A stretch of DNA of 64,000 nucleotides from Streptomyces griseicoloratus. Lineage in GTDB: Bacteria > Actinomycetota > Actinomycetes > Streptomycetales > Streptomycetaceae. The stretch is from contig NZ_JACVQF010000192.1 in the NCBI RefSeq assembly GCF_014534645.1, forward strand, positions 1 to 64,000, written 5' to 3'. The position numbers and the translations under genes were made by a program. Below, piece after piece: positions 9,476 through 16,949 of the stretch. Numbering within the stretch: the stretch's first letter is position 1; the number at the start of each line of letters is the position of its first letter. Under the pieces are notes generated by a model. The model worked only from the letters and a program-made list of their open reading frames with translations. It was not told the DNA's origin and did not search any database.

Positions 9476-9863
9476 CACCCAAGTCGGTAGGCGGGATACG
9501 GCAGTTGCCGTAGATGCGGCGGAACCGACTGTGTCCTTTGACACGGTCGGCTCCGGTGTTCATAACGTTTCGGCAGAGGAATCGGGTGGTACCGACACGC
9601 GTCGCGGTCAATCGGTGTCGCTGCGCGCACGAACAGCCCGTCTTTTGACGGGCCTCGCTCTTTATGACCGTTTTATCTGGGGCTTACATCACGTGTAATC
9701 CCCGCGTTCCAGTGTTTGGAAGAGCGCAGGTCGTCGTGCTGGAATGCCAGAACTGCCCAATGGTCAAAGACGTACTCAGCAGTAGCGCGTACTCGATGAC
9801 GGACTGGGCTCTGAGACACTGCGGCACGACGAAGGTGCCGACCGCCGAGAGGTTGTTGGTCGA
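9476..9863 (+). promoter_or_regulatory. Intergenic region between the two conservons
   Basis: 388 bp. It holds a hairpin after cvnD1 (9636-9653), then the GTGCTGGAATGCCA element at 9736-9749 shared with the cvnA1 upstream region, and an AGAGGTTG box 11 nt before the cvnA2 GTG. Local G+C falls around 9540-9800. These features suggest that conservon 2 has its own promoter and is not simply read through from conservon 1. Confidence 0.5.
9636..9653 (+). terminator. Short hairpin after cvnD1
   Basis: Perfect 7-bp stem GCCCGTC/GACGGGC with a TTTT loop, followed by a C/T-rich stretch (CTCGCTCTTTAT). It is placed 160 bp after cvnD1 and is compatible with termination of conservon 1 transcripts. Confidence 0.5.
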
Positions 9864-9867
9864 GTGA
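9736..9867 (+). CDS. Possible small ORF overlapping the cvnA2 start
   Basis: A 43-codon frame beginning GTGCTGGAA (MLECQNCPMVKD) and ending in a TGA that overlaps the GTG of cvnA2 as GTGA. Most third positions (roughly 80 per cent by eye) are G or C, mildly coding-like. A CAGG lies 5 nt upstream of its GTG. A similarly placed frame starting with the same ten bases precedes cvnA1 (3997-4197) but has poor third-position bias and no similarity after the first residues. It may be a coupled upstream ORF or simply the untranslated leader; I lean to the latter. Confidence 0.2.
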   Translation: MLECQNCPMVKDVLSSSAYSMTDWALRHCGTTKVPTAERLLVE

Positions 9868-12800
9868 GGCGAAGCAAGAACAGTCCCGAGCCATCGGCCC
9901 GGGGCAACTTCACCCCGCCGCCGCGCACAGCGGCGCCCGCCCCCGTGCCCGGTTCGGAACCGACGGCCGCGCCTGCCCAGAGCGGCGGCCGTCTCTCCCC
10001 GCGCAACTGGCGGGTGACCACCCGGCTGAACGCGATCCTGCTCATACCCGTGCTGGTCGGCCTCGTCATGGGCGGCTTCCAGGTGAAGAGCTCGATCGAC
10101 ACCTGGCAGGACGCCGAGGACGCCGAGAGCACCGCACGCCTGGTCCAGGCCTCCCTCAGCTACGCCAACGCCCTCTACAACGAGCGGGACGTCTCCGCCG
10201 CCCCGCTGCTGCAGGGCAAGGGACAGAAGGACTCCGCCGTCGCCAAGGCCCGCCAGGCCACGGACGCCGCCGCCGACACCTTCGACGAGGCCGCGCAGAA
10301 CATGCCGGCCAAGCCCGGCCTGGAGCGGCGTCTGAAGCTGTTCCGCGAGACGGAGCCCAAGCTCCAGACGCTGCGTGCCGCCGCCTACACCTCCAAGCTC
10401 AAGGGCGTTCAGACGGAGGAGGGCTACGTCGAGGTCGCCCACCCCCTGATGGAGTTCGCCAACGAGCTCGGCCTCGGCACCGGCAACATCACCTCCTACG
10501 GCCGCACCGTCTACGCCATCTCGCTGACCAAGGCCGCGCTGTCGCTGGAGCGTTCCATCGGCATGCACATGCTGGTCAAGCCGGGACCGGAGCCCAGCCA
10601 CCTCGCCAGCCAGCGCGTCGCCCTGTCCTCCTACGCCTACCTGGAGGGCATCGCCGTCGAGGAGTACCTCGGCGGTGGCACCGAGGCGGACGCGCAGAAG
10701 CTCGAGGACGCGGAGAAGAAGGTCAAGTCCGACGGCGCCGCCATGGCCAAGGAGGCCGCGGCCAAGGACCCGGACTACGTGCCGCCGCCGTCCAACCCCA
10801 CCACGATGGTCTCGGAGCTGGCCCAGCTGGACTCCACGGACACCAGCGCTCGCGCGGCACTGGCCCAGCAGGGCATCACGCCCGAGAACTGGTGGGCGGT
10901 CAACACCCTCAAGTTCGACGCCTACCGCACGATCGAGGCGGACATGGCCGACAAGGCGGTCGCCGAGGCCGCCGCCATCGCCGACGACGCCGAGCAGGAC
11001 ACCTACATCACGAGTGCCATCGTCGTGGTCGCGCTGCTCGCCGCGTTCATCCTGGCCGGCATGGTGGCCCGCCAGATGAGCCGCTCCATGCGGCAGCTGC
11101 GCAACGCCGCCTTCGGCATCGCCGAGCAGCGTCTGCCGATGCTGGTCGACCAGCTCTCCCGCACCGACCCCGGCCGGGTCGACACCCGGGTCGCGCCGAT
11201 CCCGATCTCCTCGACCGACGAGATCGGCGAGGTCGCCCGCGCCTTCGACCAGGTGCACCGCGAGGCCGTCCGGCTCGCCTCCGAACAGGCGCTGCTGCGG
11301 GGCAACATCAACGCGATCTTCACCAACCTCTCCCGCCGCAACCAGTCCCTGATCGAGGGCCAGCTGACCCTGATCACGGACCTGGAGAACAACGAGGCCG
11401 ACCCGGACCAGCTGGAGAACCTCTTCCGCCTGGACCACCTCGCGACCCGCATGCGCCGCAACGGCGAGAACCTGCTGGTCCTCGCCGGCGAGGAGCCCGG
11501 CCGCCGCTGGGACCAGCCGGTCCCGCTGGTCGACGTGCTGCGCGCCGCCTCCTCCGAGGTGGAGCAGTACGAGCGCATCGAGCTGTCCGGCGTCCCGGAG
11601 GCCGACATCCACGGCCGCGCCGTGACCGACCTCGTGCACCTGCTCGCCGAGCTCCTGGAGAACGCCACCACGTTCTCCTCGCCGCAGACCAAGGTCCGCG
11701 TCACCGCCACCCGGCTGCCCGACGGCCGTGTGATGATCGAGATCCACGACAAGGGCATCGGCCTGACCGCCGAGGACTTCGCGGACATCAACCACAAGCT
11801 GGCCAACCCGCCCACCGTGGACGCCGCGATCTCGCAGCGCATGGGCCTGTTCGTGGTCGGCCGGCTGTCCGACCGGCACGGCATCCGCGTCCAGCTGCGC
11901 CCCTCCGGCGAGCAGGCGGGCACCACGTCCCTGGTCATGCTCCCGGACGCCATCACCCACGGCGGTGGCGGCGAGCAGCAGGTGCAGCGCGACGAGTTCA
12001 CCGTCTCGCAGATCATCCCCGAGCAGAAGTTCCAGGGCGAGGACTTCGGCCAGCAGCAGCCGCTGCGGACCGCCGCCGAGCTGGGCTTCGACGACAGCCG
12101 CTACGCCGACGTCCCCGACGACATACGCGAGCTCGACCCGGTCGGCCGGTCCCTGATGCGCGAGGAGCGCCGCGCGGCCCTGGAGGCCCAGGCGCAGCCC
12201 CAGCCGCAGGCGCCGGCGGGCCAGAACGGCCCCGGGGCCGACGAGACGGCCGGGTACGCCGACCAGTTCGCCGGCGGGCAGGGCTACGACCAGGGTCAGG
12301 GCGGCTACCCGGAGCAGCAGCCCGCCGCGTACGACCAGCAGACGGCGTACCAGGAGCCGCAGCAGCAGGCGTACGACGAGCAGTACTTCGCGCCGGACGG
12401 CGGCCTGCCGCAGAGCGACGGCTACCCGGCGGCCGGCGGTTACCCCGAGCCCTCGTATGCGGAGCCGGGCCAGGAGGAGCACGCGACGGCGGGCGCCGGC
12501 GGCCAGGAGACGTACTCTGCCTTCGAGCAGCGCCGTCACCAGGACGACTGGCCGCAGCAGAACGGCTACCAGAACGGCTACCCGACCCAGTACCCTGCGG
12601 AAGCCCAGGAAGCGGAATCCACGCAGGCCGCTGACGTGAGCGAGCCGGACCGCGTAGGCTTCGACCGTCCGGGTCCGGGCCCCTCCGCCGTCCACGAGCT
12701 GACCGACGCCGGGCTTCCCCGCCGCGGATCCACCGCCGGCGGCACGGGCGAGGCGGGGCGGCACGGGAACCACGAGGCGCCGGCTTCCGCCGCGGGCGAC

Positions 12801-13097
12801 GACGGCGACTGGCGTTCGGCCAACGACGAGCGCTGGCAGCAGGCCTCGCAGCTGAGGAAGCCCAAGGCGGGCGGAGTGACCTCCTCCGGTCTGCCGCGGC
12901 GGGTGCCCAGGGCCAACCTGGTCGAGGGCTCCGCCGAAACCACCCCCCAGGGAGGCCCCCAGGTCTCCCGCGCCCCGGAGGACGTCCGGGGCAGGCTGAG
13001 CAACCTGCGGCGCGGTGTCCAACGGGGCCGCACCGCAGGCAGTGAAACGAACGGCCAGGGCTTCGGTCCTGACAGCACCTACAACCAGGAGCGTTAG
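9864..13097 (+). CDS. cvnA: Conservon 2 sensor: histidine-kinase-like membrane protein CvnA
   Basis: 1077 aa, GTG start at 9864 (MRRSKNSPEPSARG). Same architecture as its neighbour: short disordered N terminus, TM1 about 56-73, extracytoplasmic region, TM2 about 383-402, HAMP, then the ATPase with LLAELLENATTF (about 590), DKGIGLTAEDF (about 628) and GLFVVGRLSDRHG (about 659). The kinase core is very similar to that of conservon 1, while the extracytoplasmic regions have diverged, which implies different inputs. The tail from about 700 is rich in Gln, Tyr, Gly and Pro and ends in the conserved SGLPRRVPRANLV / VRGRLSNLRRG segment (about 1005-1060). cvnB2 follows after one base. Confidence 0.93.
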   Translation: MRRSKNSPEPSARGNFTPPPRTAAPAPVPGSEPTAAPAQSGGRLSPRNWRVTTRLNAILLIPVLVGLVMGGFQVKSSIDTWQDAEDAESTARLVQASLSYANALYNERDVSAAPLLQGKGQKDSAVAKARQATDAAADTFDEAAQNMPAKPGLERRLKLFRETEPKLQTLRAAAYTSKLKGVQTEEGYVEVAHPLMEFANELGLGTGNITSYGRTVYAISLTKAALSLERSIGMHMLVKPGPEPSHLASQRVALSSYAYLEGIAVEEYLGGGTEADAQKLEDAEKKVKSDGAAMAKEAAAKDPDYVPPPSNPTTMVSELAQLDSTDTSARAALAQQGITPENWWAVNTLKFDAYRTIEADMADKAVAEAAAIADDAEQDTYITSAIVVVALLAAFILAGMVARQMSRSMRQLRNAAFGIAEQRLPMLVDQLSRTDPGRVDTRVAPIPISSTDEIGEVARAFDQVHREAVRLASEQALLRGNINAIFTNLSRRNQSLIEGQLTLITDLENNEADPDQLENLFRLDHLATRMRRNGENLLVLAGEEPGRRWDQPVPLVDVLRAASSEVEQYERIELSGVPEADIHGRAVTDLVHLLAELLENATTFSSPQTKVRVTATRLPDGRVMIEIHDKGIGLTAEDFADINHKLANPPTVDAAISQRMGLFVVGRLSDRHGIRVQLRPSGEQAGTTSLVMLPDAITHGGGGEQQVQRDEFTVSQIIPEQKFQGEDFGQQQPLRTAAELGFDDSRYADVPDDIRELDPVGRSLMREERRAALEAQAQPQPQAPAGQNGPGADETAGYADQFAGGQGYDQGQGGYPEQQPAAYDQQTAYQEPQQQAYDEQYFAPDGGLPQSDGYPAAGGYPEPSYAEPGQEEHATAGAGGQETYSAFEQRRHQDDWPQQNGYQNGYPTQYPAEAQEAESTQAADVSEPDRVGFDRPGPGPSAVHELTDAGLPRRGSTAGGTGEAGRHGNHEAPASAAGDDGDWRSANDERWQQASQLRKPKAGGVTSSGLPRRVPRANLVEGSAETTPQGGPQVSRAPEDVRGRLSNLRRGVQRGRTAGSETNGQGFGPDSTYNQER

Positions 13098-13098
13098 T

Positions 13099-13521
13099 GT
13101 GAGCCCGATGAGCCAGGCGGCACAGAACCTGAACTGGTTGATCACCAACTTCGTGGACAACACCCCGGGGGTGTCCCACACGGTGGTGGTCTCCGCCGAC
13201 GGACTCCTTCTGGCGATGTCCGAAGGCTTCCCGCGCGACCGCGCCGATCAGCTCGCGGCCGTCGCCTCCGGTCTGACCTCGCTGACCGCCGGTGCCTCGC
13301 GCATCTTCGAGGGCGGCAGCGTGAACCAGACGGTTGTGGAGATGGAGAGGGGATTCCTCTTCATCATGTCCATCTCCGACGGTTCCTCGCTCGCGGTTCT
13401 TGCACACCCGGAGGCGGACATCGGCCTCATTGGGTACGAGATGGCCCTTCTGGTGGACCGCGCCGGTACGGTCCTGACGCCGGACCTGCGCGCGGAGCTC
13501 CAGGGGAGCCTTCTCAACTAA
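13099..13521 (+). CDS. cvnB: Conservon 2 roadblock/LC7 protein CvnB
   Basis: 140 aa from the GTG at 13099, one base after the cvnA2 stop, with AGGAG 7 nt upstream. An in-frame extension back to 13015 runs inside cvnA2 and is not supported. It is almost identical to the conservon 1 CvnB; most differences are conservative (L/I, V/I, A/T). It carries the roadblock/LC7 fold. Such close similarity suggests either recent duplication or gene conversion, and raises the question of whether the two B proteins are interchangeable partners. Confidence 0.93.
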   Translation: MSPMSQAAQNLNWLITNFVDNTPGVSHTVVVSADGLLLAMSEGFPRDRADQLAAVASGLTSLTAGASRIFEGGSVNQTVVEMERGFLFIMSISDGSSLAVLAHPEADIGLIGYEMALLVDRAGTVLTPDLRAELQGSLLN

Positions 13522-13615
13522 CGGGCAGACGGTGCGTTTTGGCGTCCCGTGGCCGTAAGGTTTCGGGACGCGGCTCCACAGTGATGGGTGCCAGGCACAG
13601 TCGGAGGAGGAGAAA

Positions 13616-14188
13616 GTGGCAACACCCCCAGGCGGTCCGTCTTCGGGCAACTGGTCGTACGGCCCCGCACAGGGCCACAGCGACGGCTCGGCAAACCCGT
13701 ACGGCTTCCCCTCCGTCCCCGGCCACCGGCAGCCGTACGCGCCACAGGGCCCCGGCCCTTCGCCGTACGACCAGCCGCAGGCCCCGCGCATCCAGCCCGT
13801 GCAGCCGCAGCGCCGCACCCCAGAGCCGGCGCCCGCCGGGGCGTCGAACAACCCCCTGGTGCGTCCGTACGCCATGACGGGCGGCCGCACCAGGCCGCGG
13901 TACCAGCTCGCCATCGAGGCGCTGGTGCACACCACCGCGCAGCCGCACCAGATGCAGGGCCAGCTGCCCGAGCATCAGCGGATCTGCCACCTCTGCCGGG
14001 AAATCAAGTCGGTGGCCGAGATCTCGGCCCTCCTGACGATCCCTCTCGGCGTGGCCAGGATCCTCGTCGCCGACTTGGCGGAGGCGGGACTGGTCGCCAT
14101 CCATCAGCCCGGCGGCGACGAGAACGCCGGCGGCCAGCCAGACGTGACACTGCTCGAAAGGGTGCTCAGTGGACTTCGCAAGCTCTAG
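13616..14188 (+). CDS. cvnC: Conservon 2 DUF742 protein CvnC
   Basis: 190 aa; GTG at 13616 with a very strong GGAGGAGGAG ribosome site. About 75 N-terminal residues are disordered and rich in Pro, Gln, Gly and Tyr, absent from the conservon 1 copy. The DUF742 core (LVRPYAMTGGRTRPRYQLAIEAL, HQRICHLCREIKSVAEISALL, VLSGLRKL) is strongly conserved. It overlaps cvnD2 by 20 bp exactly as in conservon 1. Confidence 0.92.
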   Translation: MATPPGGPSSGNWSYGPAQGHSDGSANPYGFPSVPGHRQPYAPQGPGPSPYDQPQAPRIQPVQPQRRTPEPAPAGASNNPLVRPYAMTGGRTRPRYQLAIEALVHTTAQPHQMQGQLPEHQRICHLCREIKSVAEISALLTIPLGVARILVADLAEAGLVAIHQPGGDENAGGQPDVTLLERVLSGLRKL

Positions 14189-14750
14189 CGGAGGGCCTTC
14201 CCGCTCCACCACGTCCGCGAAGATCGTGGTGGCTGGCGGCTTCGGCGTGGGCAAGACCACGTTCGTCGGCGCCGTCTCGGAGATCAACCCGCTGCGCACC
14301 GAGGCCGTGATGACATCCGCGTCTGCGGGCATCGACGACCTCACCCACACCGGGGACAAGACGACCACCACGGTCGCCATGGACTTCGGCCGCATCACGC
14401 TCGACCAGGACCTGATCCTGTACCTGTTCGGTACGCCCGGCCAGGACCGGTTCTGGTTCATGTGGGACGACCTGGTGCGCGGCGCCATCGGCGCGGTGGT
14501 CCTGGTCGACACGCGGAGGCTCGCCGACTGCTTCCCCGCCGTCGACTACTTCGAGAACTCGGGCCTGCCCTTCGTCATCGCGCTGAACGGCTTCGACGGC
14601 CAGCAGCCGTACAACCCGGACGAGGTCCGGGAGGCCCTGCAGATCGGTCCCGACACGCCGATCATCACGACGGACGCGCGGCATCGGGCCGACGCGAAGT
14701 CGACGCTGATCACTCTCGTGGAGCACGCGCTGATGGCCCGCCTGCGCTAG
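14169..14750 (+). CDS. cvnD: Conservon 2 small GTPase CvnD
   Basis: 193 aa GTPase, GTG start inside cvnC2. P loop GGFGVGKT, switch II FGTPGQDRFWF, and ALNGFDG at the G4 position as in the other copy. It differs from CvnD1 mainly in a few N-terminal residues and a handful of substitutions (V/I, T/N, A/T). It is the last gene of conservon 2 and is followed by a bidirectional terminator. Confidence 0.93.
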   Translation: MDFASSSGGPSRSTTSAKIVVAGGFGVGKTTFVGAVSEINPLRTEAVMTSASAGIDDLTHTGDKTTTTVAMDFGRITLDQDLILYLFGTPGQDRFWFMWDDLVRGAIGAVVLVDTRRLADCFPAVDYFENSGLPFVIALNGFDGQQPYNPDEVREALQIGPDTPIITTDARHRADAKSTLITLVEHALMARLR

Positions 14751-14945
14751 CGCTCCGCGCGCGGAGCCTGCGGGCAGTCGTGCCGCCTGGGGCGGCACGG
14801 GTGCGCGCAGGCGGCACCCCGTAGCGCCGGGTTGCGCGACGCCCCCTGCGGCCACTGGGCTGCCGGGGGCTGTTGCATTGCCGGGTGCGGTCGTCGTGGA
14901 TTGCTCGCGCCCGCGCCCCTGGGGGCGTTGCCCTCGCCGGCATCA

Positions 14946-14984
14946 CGCGAAGAGGCCCCTCCTTGGCGGAGGGGCCTCTTCGCG
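14946..14984. terminator. Strong bidirectional terminator
   Basis: 17-bp perfect inverted repeat (CGCGAAGAGGCCCCTCC and its complement) with a 5-nt loop, placed between the convergent ends of cvnD2 and accE. No T tract. Confidence 0.8.
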
Positions 14985-14993
14985 TTGCTGCGG

Positions 14994-15188
14994 TCAGCGC
15001 CAGCTGTGCGGGGCGCGGAAGCCGGGCTCGCGTTCCAGGCGGCGCCAGCCGGCACGGACGCGGCCGCCGTGGGCCGGGGCGATCTCGGCGGGGCGGGCGG
15101 CGGCACGGGCCATGAGGAGGGCCGTGATGGCGGCGACCTCCTCGGGCTCGGCGTGGCCCTTCTCGACGCGGATGTCGGGCGTGGTCAT
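14994..15188 (-). CDS. accE: Acyl-CoA carboxylase epsilon subunit
   Basis: 64 aa, ATG at 15188. It is small and Arg/Ala-rich with HAEPEEVAAITALL and the C-terminal RVRAGWRRLEREPGF, matching the epsilon subunits of actinobacterial acyl-CoA carboxylases, which stabilise and activate the alpha/beta complex. It lies 23 bp downstream of the carboxyltransferase beta-subunit gene, the usual arrangement. The biotinylated alpha subunit is not in this window. Confidence 0.85.
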   Translation of the reverse strand: MTTPDIRVEKGHAEPEEVAAITALLMARAAARPAEIAPAHGGRVRAGWRRLEREPGFRAPHSWR

Positions 15189-15211
15189 GGGTGTCGATCT
15201 CCCTGTCCGGG

Positions 15212-16795
15212 TCACTGGGGCGGGTTGCCGTGCTTGCGGGAGGGCAGGTCGGCGTGCTTGGTCTGGAGCATCGCCAGGGACCTGACGAGCACCTCGCGGG
15301 TCTCGGCGGGGTCGATGACGTCGTCGACGAGGCCGCGCTCGGCCGCGTAGTACGGGTGCATCAGCTCGGCCTTGTACTCCTTGACCATGCGGGCCCGCAT
15401 GGCGTCGGGGTCCTCGGCCTCGGCGATCTGGCGGCGGAAGATGACGTTGGCCGCGCCCTCCGCTCCCATCACGGCGATCTCGTTCGTCGGCCACGCGAAG
15501 GTGAGGTCGGCGCCGATCGACTGGCTGTCCATGACGATGTAGGCACCTCCGTACGCCTTGCGCAGGATCAGCGAGATCCTCGGCACCGTCGCGTTGCAGT
15601 AGGCGTACAGCAGCTTCGCGCCGTGCCGGATGATTCCACCGTGCTCCTGGTCGACGCCCGGCAGGAAGCCGGGGACGTCCAAAAGAGTGATGATCGGGAT
15701 GTTGAACGCGTCGCACATCTGCACGAAGCGGGCGGCCTTCTCGCTGGCCTCGATGTCGAGGACGCCGGCGAGGGTCTGCGGCTGGTTGGCGACGATGCCG
15801 ACGACCTGGCCGTCGATGCGGGCCAGCGCGCAGATGATGTTGCGCGCCCAGCGCTCGTGGACCTCCAGGTACTCGCCGTCGTCGACGATCTCCTCGATGA
15901 CCTTCGCCATGTCGTACGGCCGGTTGCCGTCCGCCGGGACCAGGTCCAGCAGGACGTCGCTGCGGCGGTCCACCGGGTCGGTGCTCTCCACCCGCGGCGG
16001 GTTCTCCCGGTTGTTCTGCGGCAGGAGCGACAGGAGGTAGCGCACCTCGGCGATGCAGGTCTCCTCGTCGTCGTACGCGAAGTGGCAGACACCGCTCGTC
16101 TCCGCGTGCACGTCCGCACCGCCCAGGCCGTTCTGGGTGATCTCCTCACCCGTCACCGCCTTGACCACGTCCGGGCCGGTGATGAACATCTGGGAGGTGT
16201 CGCGGACCATGAACACGAAGTCCGTCAGGGCGGGGCTGTAGGCCGCGCCGCCCGCGCACGGGCCCAGCATCACCGAGATCTGCGGGATCACACCCGACGC
16301 CTTGGTGTTGCGCTGGAAGATGCCGCCGTAGCCGGCGAGGGCGCTGACGCCCTCCTGGATGCGGGCGCCGGCGCCGTCGTTCAGGGAGACCAGCGGCGCA
16401 CCCGCGGCGATGGCCATGTCCATGATCTTGTGGATCTTGGTGGCGTGGGCCTCGCCCAGCGCGCCGCCGAAGATCCGGAAGTCATGGGCGTAGACGAAGA
16501 CCGTACGGCCCTCCACCGTGCCCCAGCCGGTGATCACACCGTCCGTGTACGGCTTCTTGGCCTCCAGTCCGAAACCGGTCGCCCGGTGCCGGCGCAGTTG
16601 CTCGACCTCCCGGAAGGAGTCCGGGTCGAGGAGGAGTTCGATGCGCTCCCGCGCGGTCAGCTTGCCCTTGGCGTGCTGCGCCTCGGTCGCCCTCTCGCTG
16701 GGACCGGCCAGTGCCTGCGCACGGATCTCGTGCAGCTCGGCCACTCGCCCGCGCGCATCCGTCGGCTCACCCGGCGCCTCATCCAAAACGGTCAT
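15212..16795 (-). CDS. pccB: Propionyl-CoA carboxylase beta subunit (carboxyltransferase)
   Basis: 527 aa crotonase-fold carboxyltransferase. It transfers CO2 from biotin to propionyl-CoA (and often acetyl- or butyryl-CoA), giving methylmalonyl-CoA for odd-chain metabolism and polyketide extender units. Characteristic segments are KGKLTARERIELLLDPDSF, the oxyanion-hole regions GAGARIQEGV and PCAGGAAYSPALTDF, and RKAYGGAYIVMDS near the C terminus. The length is typical of the family. It is transcribed with accE. The acyl specificity cannot be fixed without structure-based comparison of the residue that selects acetyl or propionyl. Confidence 0.94.
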   Translation of the reverse strand: MTVLDEAPGEPTDARGRVAELHEIRAQALAGPSERATEAQHAKGKLTARERIELLLDPDSFREVEQLRRHRATGFGLEAKKPYTDGVITGWGTVEGRTVFVYAHDFRIFGGALGEAHATKIHKIMDMAIAAGAPLVSLNDGAGARIQEGVSALAGYGGIFQRNTKASGVIPQISVMLGPCAGGAAYSPALTDFVFMVRDTSQMFITGPDVVKAVTGEEITQNGLGGADVHAETSGVCHFAYDDEETCIAEVRYLLSLLPQNNRENPPRVESTDPVDRRSDVLLDLVPADGNRPYDMAKVIEEIVDDGEYLEVHERWARNIICALARIDGQVVGIVANQPQTLAGVLDIEASEKAARFVQMCDAFNIPIITLLDVPGFLPGVDQEHGGIIRHGAKLLYAYCNATVPRISLILRKAYGGAYIVMDSQSIGADLTFAWPTNEIAVMGAEGAANVIFRRQIAEAEDPDAMRARMVKEYKAELMHPYYAAERGLVDDVIDPAETREVLVRSLAMLQTKHADLPSRKHGNPPQ

Positions 16796-16949
16796 GTAGT
16801 GACCTTACGAAGCAGACCGCGGAAAGCGAGCCGTCGACTCCGTACAGTCTCCGGCGCGTTTTCCTGGTACCACTGAACAGAACCACAGCGGCATGCAGGC
16901 GTTTCGACTGCTCAGAGGCCCGGATGCTTGTAGGGGTCGCACAAAGCCG

